A stretch of 64,000 bases of DNA from Saprospiraceae bacterium (GTDB lineage: Bacteria; Bacteroidota; Bacteroidia; Chitinophagales; Saprospiraceae). The notes beneath the pieces are model-generated. The model made no database searches. It was not told the origin of the DNA and saw only the letters and a program-made list of their open reading frames with translations. Both the position numbers and the translations under genes were made by a program. The stretch covers positions 2,975,501 to 3,039,500 of the forward strand of contig JAHCHX010000001.1 of assembly GCA_026129545.1 (NCBI GenBank), read 5' to 3'. Of the stretch, positions 9,878-17,204 are shown in pieces. Every line of letters begins with the position of its first letter. The stretch's first letter is position 1.

Positions 9878-10052
9878 GGGAACCACCGTAATGTAGGTTT
9901 GCTACAAAGGCGCGAAGAGATTGAAATCAATTTTTTGTGGCTGCTTGGACTTTTCGGAGACCTCAAAAAATGGCGATATTCAGCGCAAGTTTTTTTGAAC
10001 GAAACCGCTTGACAAAGGGCTGGCTCTCCATCGAATCCATCGGCAAAATCGA

Positions 10053-11687
10053 TCAAATGCCCTTCCGCTTGAACACTTTTGCCAAGCCGTGTTCGGAGAT
10101 AAAAATCAAGTCGTAGCCTTGCTCCAGCTGCTGATTGATTTCTTGCGTGTATGGATGGTCTTGGAATCGCTGGTCTTTGCACCAAGTGACGACGTAGTCC
10201 ACATGAGCGCCTCCCGTTTTGTCCGGCAAGCCGAGTATATCGGCACGGGGCGGTTGCTCTTCAAAATAATCCCCATCTTTTGACAACAACACGAACGGAT
10301 TGCGCCCTTCGCGCCAGACGAGCGGGAAGTTGCGGGTATGTGCTTCGTAATTGCCCAACAACACGATATGTTTGTCCACACCCACATAGTCGCCCGCATG
10401 GACAAATAGCCATATCGCTTCGGCCACATATCTGCCGCTCCCGATTTGGCCATGATGGTTGAAGCTAATCGGCAGCACGGTCGCATAATTGGGTATGACC
10501 GCTGCGCAGCTCGCATACTCTTGCACCGCTTCGTTTGCCATTTTGTAGTGCGGAAAACGAAGTGTGAGAAAAGCCGCCGACACCACGACCGAGAACACCA
10601 ACACGGCCCGCTTCAGTTTTATCGAAAAATAGGTGGAGGCTAGCCACAAAATCAGTGTCAAGTAAGGAAGCAACACGAGCCGTAGGGGGGTGATACCGCC
10701 CCCTGCCACACTGCCCGGCTGATTGAAATAGAGCCAGACCGTAAAAAGAAACACGCCCAGTAGTGCATCCGTCCAGCGCCGGTCCTTGTTTTTCAATTTG
10801 TTGTAGGCAGCATGTAAGGCCATCAAGGCACACGCCACCGCCACCGCTACGGCCCACCACCGTTCCGATATGTCCATGATGAGCAATCCGCGATTTTCGC
10901 GCAACAAATGCCATAGTGCCGAAGTTGGTTCGCCGCGTGGTGTCGCGTTGATTCCTTTAAAGAACAAGTATTCCGCAAACAACACCACAACTGGCAGCGT
11001 CGCCACCGCTATGGCTGCCATCGCTTGCCCGAACTTTTGCCAATTGATTTTATCGCGCTTGTGCGCCCTTGTGTCGTTCCAAAAATCGCCCACCAACAGA
11101 CTTCCGATGAGCAGCAGCGTGAACAGCAAACCCACCGGGTGGCAGAAATAAAGCACCAGTAAACCGATTGCCAACACCAACAGCTGGCCCGGCGCATATC
11201 CCCGACGGATATGCAGCCAATAGCCCGTCGCCCAAAACATGGCGGCCAAGCTGCAAGAGTAGTTGTAGAAGCCCATCTGAAAAACATAGTGATGGGCAAA
11301 GAGCAGCCCGAAAGAGCTCAGAAAAAGGTTGCTGGGGTTGATTTGCTGAATGAGATAGCGCAGGCCAAGCCCAAACGCCAACACATAGACCGTCTGCAAG
11401 AGCTTCTCAGCAAGGAAGGCGGGGATTTGAAGCCCCATGAGCAAAGTCATGAACGCATGGCCAAACCAGTTTGGCTCAAAGCGCGTGTTCAGATAAAGCC
11501 AAGTCTCGTAGAATGCCTTGGGTTCGCCGCCTTGCCAAAAGTCGAGCAAAACTTTGGCGTTGTACAGATGGCAAGGTCCGTCGCAGGTGAGAAAGTATTG
11601 AAAAGCCCACAACGGCACAAGATTGGCCGCCAGCAGCAGGTGAAAGACGAATCGTTCGGCAGTCGGAAAGGCAACGGCGGATTTCAT
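10053..11687 (-). CDS. Multi-pass membrane protein, GT-C-like, unknown function
   Basis: 544 residues with about 10 predicted membrane segments followed by a soluble C-terminal part of ~150 residues. The first extracytoplasmic loop starts with LTCDGPCHLYNAKVLL, an acidic loop after the first helix like that of GT-C fold glycosyltransferases, but I do not see a diagnostic family motif, so a glycosyltransferase role is inference. The soluble end contains HHGQIGSGRYVAEAIWLF and DYVGVDKHIVLLGNYEAHT. Co-directional with and 54 bp downstream of the ABC ATPase gene. The 175 bp between this stop and the amidohydrolase gene contain nothing I recognise. Confidence 0.72.
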   Translation of the reverse strand: MKSAVAFPTAERFVFHLLLAANLVPLWAFQYFLTCDGPCHLYNAKVLLDFWQGGEPKAFYETWLYLNTRFEPNWFGHAFMTLLMGLQIPAFLAEKLLQTVYVLAFGLGLRYLIQQINPSNLFLSSFGLLFAHHYVFQMGFYNYSCSLAAMFWATGYWLHIRRGYAPGQLLVLAIGLLVLYFCHPVGLLFTLLLIGSLLVGDFWNDTRAHKRDKINWQKFGQAMAAIAVATLPVVVLFAEYLFFKGINATPRGEPTSALWHLLRENRGLLIMDISERWWAVAVAVACALMALHAAYNKLKNKDRRWTDALLGVFLFTVWLYFNQPGSVAGGGITPLRLVLLPYLTLILWLASTYFSIKLKRAVLVFSVVVSAAFLTLRFPHYKMANEAVQEYASCAAVIPNYATVLPISFNHHGQIGSGRYVAEAIWLFVHAGDYVGVDKHIVLLGNYEAHTRNFPLVWREGRNPFVLLSKDGDYFEEQPPRADILGLPDKTGGAHVDYVVTWCKDQRFQDHPYTQEINQQLEQGYDLIFISEHGLAKVFKRKGI

Positions 11688-11741
11688 GGCGACATGATTC
11701 AGGGGGGCAAAGGAAAGCCGAAATTCGGACCCTTTGTCACA

Positions 11742-12500
11742 TTATTTCAGCGCGGCCTTGCGCAGGCGCTGCAAGAAAGGGGAGGCGAAAATGAAGGACT
11801 GCAAATTTTCATTGTCGCTGCCGAGCACCTCGTTTTTGTTGCCCGCCCATTCCAGTTGGCCCTCGTGAAGGAAACAGATGTTGTCGCCTATCTCCATCAC
11901 CGAGTTCATGTCGTGCGTGTTGATGATGGTTGTGATGTTGTTTTCTTGCGTGATGCTGCTGATGAGCTCGTCAATGAGGATGGCTGTTTTGGGGTCAAGG
12001 CCGGAGTTGGGTTCATCGCAAAAAAGATATTGCGGCTCCAAGACGATGGCGCGGGCGATGCCGACCCTTTTTTGCATACCGCCAGAGAGCTCGGAAGGGT
12101 ATTTTTTGTTGTTGCCGGCGAGGTTGACCCGTTCGAGGCAGTAGTTCACGCGCTCCAATTTTTGCTGCGGCGTTTTGTGGGTAAACATATCCATAGGGAA
12201 GCGGATGTTTTCTTCCACCGTCAGAGAGTCAAATAGTGCCGAGCCTTGAAACAGCATCCCAATTTTCATGCGGATGGCTCTCATGCCCTCTTTATCCAAA
12301 GCCGTGAAATTTTCATCGTCGTACCACACGGTGCCGCTCGTGGGGTTGAGCAGGCCCACCAAAATTTTGAGCAACACCGTTTTGCCAGCGCCGGAGCGGC
12401 CTATGATTAGGTTGTTCTTGCCTGCTTCAAAGGTGAAGTCAATGCCTTTCAGTACTTGTTGCTCGCCGAAGGTTTTGATAATGTTTTCTGCTCGAATCAT
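11742..12500 (-). CDS. ABC transporter ATP-binding protein, MlaF-like (phospholipid transport type)
   Basis: 252-residue ABC ATPase. Walker A GRSGAGKT (34-41), signature motif LSGGMQKRVGIARA, Walker B LFCDEPNSGLDP and the switch histidine in INTHDM are intact. The GMQKR signature and overall size match the MlaF/Ttg2A group, which drives lipid transport between membranes with the permease MlaE and the MCE protein MlaD. Neither partner is encoded next to it: upstream lies a dispersed repeat, downstream a GT-C-like protein. ATG 12500 is used; a longer in-frame start at 12539 would take its first codons from the repeat at 12522-12627. Confidence 0.9.
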   Translation of the reverse strand: MIRAENIIKTFGEQQVLKGIDFTFEAGKNNLIIGRSGAGKTVLLKILVGLLNPTSGTVWYDDENFTALDKEGMRAIRMKIGMLFQGSALFDSLTVEENIRFPMDMFTHKTPQQKLERVNYCLERVNLAGNNKKYPSELSGGMQKRVGIARAIVLEPQYLFCDEPNSGLDPKTAILIDELISSITQENNITTIINTHDMNSVMEIGDNICFLHEGQLEWAGNKNEVLGSDNENLQSFIFASPFLQRLRKAALK

Positions 12501-12521
12501 GAAGAGGGCTTGCAATGAATT

Positions 12522-12627
12522 TATACCTCGCGCTGCCAAGTTTTGGGCATGGCTAAAAGCGCGATATGTTCAAAATCATGGAGAACAATCAGGGTGAACT
12601 GACAAATCCTATCGAGTTAAGGTATAG
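12522..12627 (+). repeat. Dispersed element A, copy 1 (MITE-like)
   Basis: 106 bp beginning TATACCTCGCGCTGCC and ending GAGTTAAGGTATA. Its left end resembles both the A copies and the palindromic B element (AAGTTTTGGGCAT), and its right part carries the shared AAATCCTA...AAGGTATA end. The interior (AAAATCATGG..., GGGTGAAC) has diverged from the other copies. It lies immediately upstream of the ABC ATPase start, in its probable leader. Confidence 0.7.
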
Positions 12628-12632
12628 GTCAA

Positions 12633-13040
12633 TCACCATTTTTCTAAACGAATAGCAATGCGGTTTTCACCCGATTTTATTTCAAACTTTGCTTCCTCCC
12701 ACTTGGGGGCGCGAAATTTTGGCCGTGCATTATTGGAAAAGCCGTAAGGCTCGCTAGGGATGCCCACGAGGTTTTTGTCCAATTTTCCGTTGTCGTTCAA
12801 ATCGTGGAAGCAGCTCACCGCGTAGAAACCCGGAGCAAGGTCTGGTATTTTGAGCTCTATGGAACCTTTTTTCCGCACAGGAAGCACTTTTTTAAAAACA
12901 ACTTTTTTTTCCTGCAAGAAAGAGGACTCACTGTCATAAACACCTATGTAAAGACTGCCTTTTGCCTCGCTGATGTTGGTGAACGATATGCTAAGCACAG
13001 GATGAAGAAAATGATGCAAAAACAAAACGAACGATAGCAC
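12633..13040 (-). CDS. DUF2141 domain secreted protein
   Basis: About 135 residues. After a hydrophobic N-terminus (MLSFVLFLHHFLHPVLSIS, likely signal sequence) the protein matches the DUF2141 pattern: GSLYIGVYDSESSF at the start of the domain, CFHDLNDNGKLDKN in the middle, PSEPYGFSNNA towards the end. Function of the family is unknown; it is common and exported in Bacteroidota. No ATG gives this N-terminus: GTG 13040 is the best start (the frame stays open to 13253 inside fbp without a plausible start). It lies 29 bp downstream of fbp on the same strand and is probably co-transcribed. Confidence 0.8.
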   Translation of the reverse strand: MLSFVLFLHHFLHPVLSISFTNISEAKGSLYIGVYDSESSFLQEKKVVFKKVLPVRKKGSIELKIPDLAPGFYAVSCFHDLNDNGKLDKNLVGIPSEPYGFSNNARPKFRAPKWEEAKFEIKSGENRIAIRLEKW

Positions 13041-13069
13041 AATTCGATTTTTGGTAAAAAGTTGCGTGA

Positions 13070-14152
13070 TTACAAAGGCAGCGCGGAATACCGCTCGATG
13101 AATGCCTTTAGTTCGTCCACCATGGCGGGCGAGCCGATAGCGACGGTGCTGCGCTGGTGAAGTTCGGAGGGCGTCACTTCCAGCACCCGCTTCAGTTGGG
13201 TGTTCATGGCTTTGCCTCCGGCCTGCTCCACGATGAAAGACAGTGGGTTGCACTCGTAAAGCAAACGGAGCTTGCCTTTTGGATATTTCCGAGTGCTGGG
13301 ATAGAGGAATATGCCGCCTTGGATGAGGATGCGGTGGATGTCGCTCACCATGCTGCCGATATAGCGGAGGCCGTAGTTTTGGTCGGAGCAGTTGTCAATG
13401 TAACGGCGCATCTCAAGGTCAAACTTGGAGTAGTAGCCTTGATTGACGGAGTAGGTAGAGCCGTTTTCGGGAATGCGCATATTCCGATGGCTGAGGCAAA
13501 ACTCGCCAATGGAGGGGTCGAGCGTGAAGCCGTTCACGCCGCGGCCAGTGGTGTAAACGAGCAAGGTGGAAGTGCCGTACAGGACATACCCTGCGGCTAC
13601 TTGTTTGGTGCCTGCTTGCAAAAAATCTTCTTTGGTGGCTGGGCCAGAAGGGTCGCTTTTGCGGCGATAAATGGCGAAAATAGTGCCCACCGACACGTTC
13701 ACGTCTATATTGGAAGAGCCATCCAAAGGGTCGAACATAACCACATAGTTGCTGGCCTTGGAGCCAATGGGTGGCACTTGGATGATGTCTTCATTTTCCT
13801 CTGAAGCGATGGCGCAACATTCGCCAGAGTTTTTGAGGCACTCGATGAGCTTTTCGTTGGCATACACATCGAGTTTTTGCTGCATCTCGCCGCTTTGGTT
13901 TTCTCCGCTATTGGCTACCCCGATGATGTTGACAAGTCCCGCCTTGTTCACCTCTCTGTTGATGATTTTGGCAGCCACCCCGATGTCGCGCAGTAGCCCG
14001 GTCAGTTCGCCAGTGGCATAGTCAAAATCTTTTTCCGCGCGAATGATAAACTCGTCGAGCGTGACGATTCGGTTGCCCGATACGGGAGAGGCAGGCACGG
14101 AAGCGGCGGACGGTTGGCCGTTTTCGGGAGATTTTTTTGTAGAAGTTGCCAT
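13070..14152 (-). CDS. fbp: Class I fructose-1,6-bisphosphatase
   Basis: Gluconeogenic enzyme hydrolysing fructose 1,6-bisphosphate to fructose 6-phosphate with Mg2+. The 360-residue sequence has the metal-binding motif DPLDGSSN at residues 141-148, SEENED upstream of it, and the substrate-loop features FLYPSTRKYPKGKLRLLYECNP-type region and VEQAGGKAM near the end. Relative to most class I FBPases it has an N-terminal extension of about 25 Ser/Pro-rich residues. A -7-like box (TACTTTTG on the minus strand, 14230-14237) lies 78 bp upstream. Transcribed with the DUF2141 gene. Confidence 0.96.
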   Translation of the reverse strand: MATSTKKSPENGQPSAASVPASPVSGNRIVTLDEFIIRAEKDFDYATGELTGLLRDIGVAAKIINREVNKAGLVNIIGVANSGENQSGEMQQKLDVYANEKLIECLKNSGECCAIASEENEDIIQVPPIGSKASNYVVMFDPLDGSSNIDVNVSVGTIFAIYRRKSDPSGPATKEDFLQAGTKQVAAGYVLYGTSTLLVYTTGRGVNGFTLDPSIGEFCLSHRNMRIPENGSTYSVNQGYYSKFDLEMRRYIDNCSDQNYGLRYIGSMVSDIHRILIQGGIFLYPSTRKYPKGKLRLLYECNPLSFIVEQAGGKAMNTQLKRVLEVTPSELHQRSTVAIGSPAMVDELKAFIERYSALPL

Positions 14153-14229
14153 AGTGTGGTGGTGGATTTTGATGTTTGGTTACGGTTGCGCAATACGGTT
14201 GAATTCTGGGTGAAAGCCATTTGGCGGCA

Positions 14230-14237
14230 CAAAAGTA
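14230..14237 (-). promoter_or_regulatory. Putative Bacteroidota -7 box for fbp
   Basis: TACTTTTG on the minus strand fits the phylum's TAnnTTTG consensus, 78 bp before the fbp ATG. No clear TTTG -33 element at the ideal spacing. Confidence 0.45.
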
Positions 14238-14289
14238 AAAAATCCGATGTTTTGTCCAGTCTTGACAACTCGCTTGCCAACATCCGCAC

Positions 14290-14297
14290 TATTTTTG
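14290..14297 (+). promoter_or_regulatory. Putative Bacteroidota -7 box for the 14346 lipoprotein gene
   Basis: TATTTTTG (TAnnTTTG) 49 bp upstream of ATG 14346; divergent from the fbp box 53 bp away. No good -33 match. Confidence 0.4.
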
Positions 14298-14345
14298 GGT
14301 TCAAGTCTCCAAACTTTCCCAATCCCCCAAATCAACACATCGTTT

Positions 14346-14726
14346 ATGCGCCCAATACTGATACTCACCCTGCTCGTTCTTTTCGCCTGCCGCTCGGAAG
14401 GGCCTGATACTATCCCTTTGCCAACCAAAATTTGCATCAAAACCACCCACCACGACTACCCGCTCACTGGCTCGTTCGTCTATCTCAAATATTTCACCGA
14501 CACATTTCCCGGCTACGACAAAAAGCCGAGCTACTTCGATGCTTTCTTCGTCACGGGCGCGGATGCGCGAGGCTGCATCGAGTCGGTGCCGGAGGGACGA
14601 CATTGGCTCGTGGCTTTCGGCTACGACAGCTTGCACTATCCTCACGAGGCATTCGGCAGTTTGCCAGTGGAGATTTCTTTGGACCACAGACCCGTCATTG
14701 ACACGATGCTTTATCTAGGGCATTAA
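14346..14726 (+). CDS. Small lipoprotein, unknown function
   Basis: 126 residues with a lipoprotein signal MRPILILTLLVLFACRSEG (cysteine at residue 15). The mature part contains ICIKTTHHDYPLTGSFVYLKYF-type strands and ends LPVEISLDHRPVIDTMLYLGH; it may be a small beta-sandwich but no family is recognised. ATG 14346 is chosen for the signal peptide over an upstream in-frame start at 14247. The stop is 3 bp from the convergent deacetylase gene. Confidence 0.72.
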   Translation: MRPILILTLLVLFACRSEGPDTIPLPTKICIKTTHHDYPLTGSFVYLKYFTDTFPGYDKKPSYFDAFFVTGADARGCIESVPEGRHWLVAFGYDSLHYPHEAFGSLPVEISLDHRPVIDTMLYLGH

Positions 14727-14729
14727 TTT

Positions 14730-15665
14730 TTATCGCAGCAATTTCCCTATTTCTCGCCATGTAATCAACTGGATATTTTGCTCTTTGAGCAAATTCCGAC
14801 AGGCATCGCTCGTGAAAAAATCGTAGTCTGCTTGCCGCCACGCCGCGCCCCAGTCGGGATGGTCAATGCTCACGCCCTTCATCTCGGCATCGTCGTAGGC
14901 AGTGTGGATAAGGATGATGCTAACTCCGGGTTGGAGGTTTTGGAGCACGGATGTGTAGTAATTGGCCATGCCTTTTTGGTAATCATCAGGGCTGGCGGAC
15001 AAGATGCGGTCGAGCACGATGTCCTTCTCCGTCATGGCTTGTTTGAAGGGGTCAGGCAGCATGCTCAAAAGGTCGCGCCCAACCATCGTCGGGATGCCAT
15101 ATTCGCGTCCGATTTTCAGATAAATGCCGAACAGCGTCGGGTTTTGGAAAAACAAACAACCCATGTGCGAATCCAGATGGGTCGGTTCTATGCCCATCGC
15201 CTTTGCTTTTTCGATTTGGGCGCGGAGCTCGGCCTCCACCGCTTCCGGTTTCGCTTGGCTGGCAAAAGAGGTGCAATTGTCGAAGAAATACCCGTTGGAA
15301 TCCACCAGCCCACCCAGTTCGCCACAGTCCGAGACTGGGCCCCATTTAAAGTGTTTCCACTCGCTTGTCAACGTCAAGTGCAAACCCAAATCATGGTTGG
15401 GATTCGCCTTCGCGTAAGCAGCGACTTCTGGCAGCCAAGGGCACGGCACCATGACGCTCGCCGAATTGACCGAGCCTTCTTTCATCGCTTTGAAACTGGC
15501 CTGATTTTCCGAGTGCGCCACCGCCAAATCGTCGGCGTGAATGATGAGCAACTTGGCATCTTTCGAGTAGCCGAGGCGTTCGGGGAGTGTGGGCTGGGCT
15601 TGCGCATATAAGCCTGACAGGCAACAGATGCAAAGAGCGATACTCGTGAGATGGTTGATTTTCAT
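14730..15665 (-). CDS. ChbG/YdjC-family carbohydrate deacetylase, secreted
   Basis: 311 residues with a signal peptide (MKINHLTSIALCICCLSGLYAQA). The YdjC/ChbG family removes acetyl groups from N-acetylated oligosaccharides such as diacetylchitobiose. Metal-site motifs are visible: HADDLAVAHSEN (Asp-Asp pair, first conserved block), LGLHLTLTSEW, and THLDSHMG (His ligands), then ISIILIHTAYDDAEM-type C-terminal block with another His. Export is unusual for ChbG itself, which is cytosolic, and suggests periplasmic glycan processing (inference). No neighbouring sugar-utilisation genes. Confidence 0.86.
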   Translation of the reverse strand: MKINHLTSIALCICCLSGLYAQAQPTLPERLGYSKDAKLLIIHADDLAVAHSENQASFKAMKEGSVNSASVMVPCPWLPEVAAYAKANPNHDLGLHLTLTSEWKHFKWGPVSDCGELGGLVDSNGYFFDNCTSFASQAKPEAVEAELRAQIEKAKAMGIEPTHLDSHMGCLFFQNPTLFGIYLKIGREYGIPTMVGRDLLSMLPDPFKQAMTEKDIVLDRILSASPDDYQKGMANYYTSVLQNLQPGVSIILIHTAYDDAEMKGVSIDHPDWGAAWRQADYDFFTSDACRNLLKEQNIQLITWREIGKLLR

Positions 15666-15735
15666 TGACTTGTGATTTTTTCAATTATGACGACCTTCGT
15701 TGCTACCGATTTGGAAATTTTCAAAAACTCCGCTC

Positions 15736-15993
15736 ATGGCTTTTCTCTTTTGGCTTTTTTGGATTGCAGACCTGTTGATTTGCCTGTTGGCCCTCGTCGG
15801 AAAAGGATTTCGCGATAGTTTTTCGGCATCCAGCATCAACACATGGTATTCCGTCTTGCTGTTCGGCTGCACCATTGGCGGGTTGCTGCTTCGTTTTGCT
15901 TTCAAAAAAGCGTTGTTGTCACTTCTTGTAGTTGCTCTCCCGCTGCTCATTTTGCTGGTTTGGTATTTGCTCGATTCGAAGCTGTCTGCCTAA
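15736..15993 (+). CDS. Small membrane protein, unknown
   Basis: 85 residues, MAFLFWLFWIADLLICLLAL onward, with about three hydrophobic segments and a short positively charged loop (RFAFKKALL). ATG 15736 is preferred to an in-frame start at 15700 because it begins directly with the first membrane segment. No family recognised; no operon partner. Confidence 0.6.
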   Translation: MAFLFWLFWIADLLICLLALVGKGFRDSFSASSINTWYSVLLFGCTIGGLLLRFAFKKALLSLLVVALPLLILLVWYLLDSKLSA

Positions 15994-16081
15994 GGCTATT
16001 CTTATGCCTTTTACTACCGTCATTTTCAAAAATGCGAATAGAGGGGTTTGCCTTATTTAGTGTCTGATGTTCAGGCATTGA

Positions 16082-16112
16082 TTCAGACGGCGACTCGAAA
16101 TCGCCGCCTGAA
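16082..16112. terminator. Hairpin between convergent genes
   Basis: Twelve-base arms TTCAGACGGCGA / TCGCCGCCTGAA with one mismatch and a 7-base loop, located between the 15993 stop (+) and the 16155 stop (-). No T-run follows, so termination activity is uncertain. Confidence 0.45.
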
Positions 16113-16154
16113 TGGCACACGCTTTCAGCAGTTTGCCCCAACCCCTGATTCGAG

Positions 16155-16673
16155 TTAATCTTGATTCCTCACCGTCAAATCAACCCCCGCATAAAAACCC
16201 AAATCTTTGTTTTTCAAAAGTTTGGTCCAAAAAGCGATTTGCCCCGTGTGGTACGAGTAATGCTCGCACACATGGACCATGATGCCGATACCGCTCATTT
16301 GAAAACCCTGCACCGTGCGCTCGCGCAACAATTCCTCCCGACTTGCCCGGCGAATCGTTTCGACCGCTCGCGCCACTGTCGAAGCCAGCTTGTCCAACAA
16401 CTCCAATTTTGAGAAACCTCCCTCGGCGGCGAACTCGGCATCGCGGTCGCGTGCGTCGGGTTCGTTGCCAAGCGAGGCAATCGCATATTGCGTGATGTTG
16501 CCACAGAGGTGCAAAATCAAGTTGCCGACACTGTTGGAGACCGGGTTCGGGCGTTGCCACACTTCGGCTTCCGTCAAAGTCGCCACACACATCTCAATGC
16601 GCGGTGTGTTCTCCTCCAGCCGAAGAATAATCTGTTTTTTGATTTCGATAATTTCAAGTGAGTTCACTTCCAT
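16155..16673 (-). CDS. DinB-superfamily protein (DUF1572-like)
   Basis: 172-residue four-helix-bundle protein. It resembles the DinB/DUF1572 group, metal-dependent enzymes of mostly unknown reaction, some thiol S-transferases. Candidate metal histidines lie in LHLCGNITQY and HVCEHYSYHTGQIAFW, the last being the typical H-x3-HxGQ end motif. Start ATG 16673 overlaps the 3' end of the upstream zinc-ribbon gene by 10 bp, so translation is probably coupled. Confidence 0.84.
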   Translation of the reverse strand: MEVNSLEIIEIKKQIILRLEENTPRIEMCVATLTEAEVWQRPNPVSNSVGNLILHLCGNITQYAIASLGNEPDARDRDAEFAAEGGFSKLELLDKLASTVARAVETIRRASREELLRERTVQGFQMSGIGIMVHVCEHYSYHTGQIAFWTKLLKNKDLGFYAGVDLTVRNQD

Positions 16674-16924
16674 CGCTGCAATTTTGGAATACAACGGGTG
16701 AAAATCCCGGCAATAAACCCCGGAAACCCAAAGGACTGAAGCCGTTGTTTCACCCACGCTTTCATTTCCTCCATCGTCATGTGCGGATGGGTGAAGCGCC
16801 CGTCTTGGTAACAAAGGGAGCAGTATTGGAGACTTGTGGTGCCATCAGCGTTGGTGCCACCATTCAATTCGTCGCGGCGCATTGGCAAGCCGCAACTCTG
16901 ACAGTTTTTGTAGGCTTTTTCCAT
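16664..16924 (-). CDS. Small zinc-ribbon protein
   Basis: 86 residues with four cysteines in two CxxC knuckles: CQSCGLPM near the N-terminus and YCSLCYQDG about 25 residues later, the pattern of the putative zinc-ribbon (Zn_ribbon_2/DUF family) proteins. The C-terminal half (MTMEEMKAWVKQRLQ) is probably helical. Function unknown; overlaps the DinB-like gene by 10 bp, so the two form one unit. Its leader contains dispersed element A copy 2 and a -7-like box at 17113-17120. Confidence 0.8.
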   Translation of the reverse strand: MEKAYKNCQSCGLPMRRDELNGGTNADGTTSLQYCSLCYQDGRFTHPHMTMEEMKAWVKQRLQSFGFPGFIAGIFTRCIPKLQRWK

Positions 16925-16970
16925 TTTCAAAATAGTTTTGGAGCTTCAAATCTATGTAGAAATTGGAAAT

Positions 16971-17076
16971 TAGCCCTTGATTCGTCAGGATTTATCTGAT
17001 GACCATGATTCATACCCCCCCATTTTGAGTGAATCAGGACTTCACCTATGCTGAAAACTTGACGGCGCGAAGTATA
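16971..17076 (-). repeat. Dispersed element A, copy 2 (MITE-like)
   Basis: Read on the minus strand the 106 bp begin TATACTTCGCGCCGTCAAG and end ACGAATCAAGGGCTA. Left end TCAAGTTTTCAGCAT is of the B type, right part (AATCATGGTCATC...AAATCCTGACGAATCAAGG) of the A type, so this copy looks like a hybrid. It lies in the leader of the zinc-ribbon/DinB unit. Confidence 0.72.
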
Positions 17077-17112
17077 AAAAGTAGGCAGGGCGCTGCTCCG
17101 TCTAAGTGGTTA

Positions 17113-17120
17113 CAAAAGTA
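17113..17120 (-). promoter_or_regulatory. Putative -7 box for the zinc-ribbon/DinB unit
   Basis: TACTTTTG on the minus strand, preceded by TTTTTG 16 bp upstream (slightly short of the usual 19). The element A copy then occupies most of the ~190 bp leader. Confidence 0.4.
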
Positions 17121-17204
17121 GAGATTGTTTCGCTCTCAAAAACCCAGATAAGCTGGGGAAACTCTCGCCGTGTTTCTCGACCTTCGCCCAAAACAACCCT
17201 TTCC

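Noticed and set aside
14778..15611. Plus-strand frame of 277 codons opposite the ChbG-like gene
   Set aside because: Complement of a gene with signal peptide and metal-site motifs; no independent evidence.
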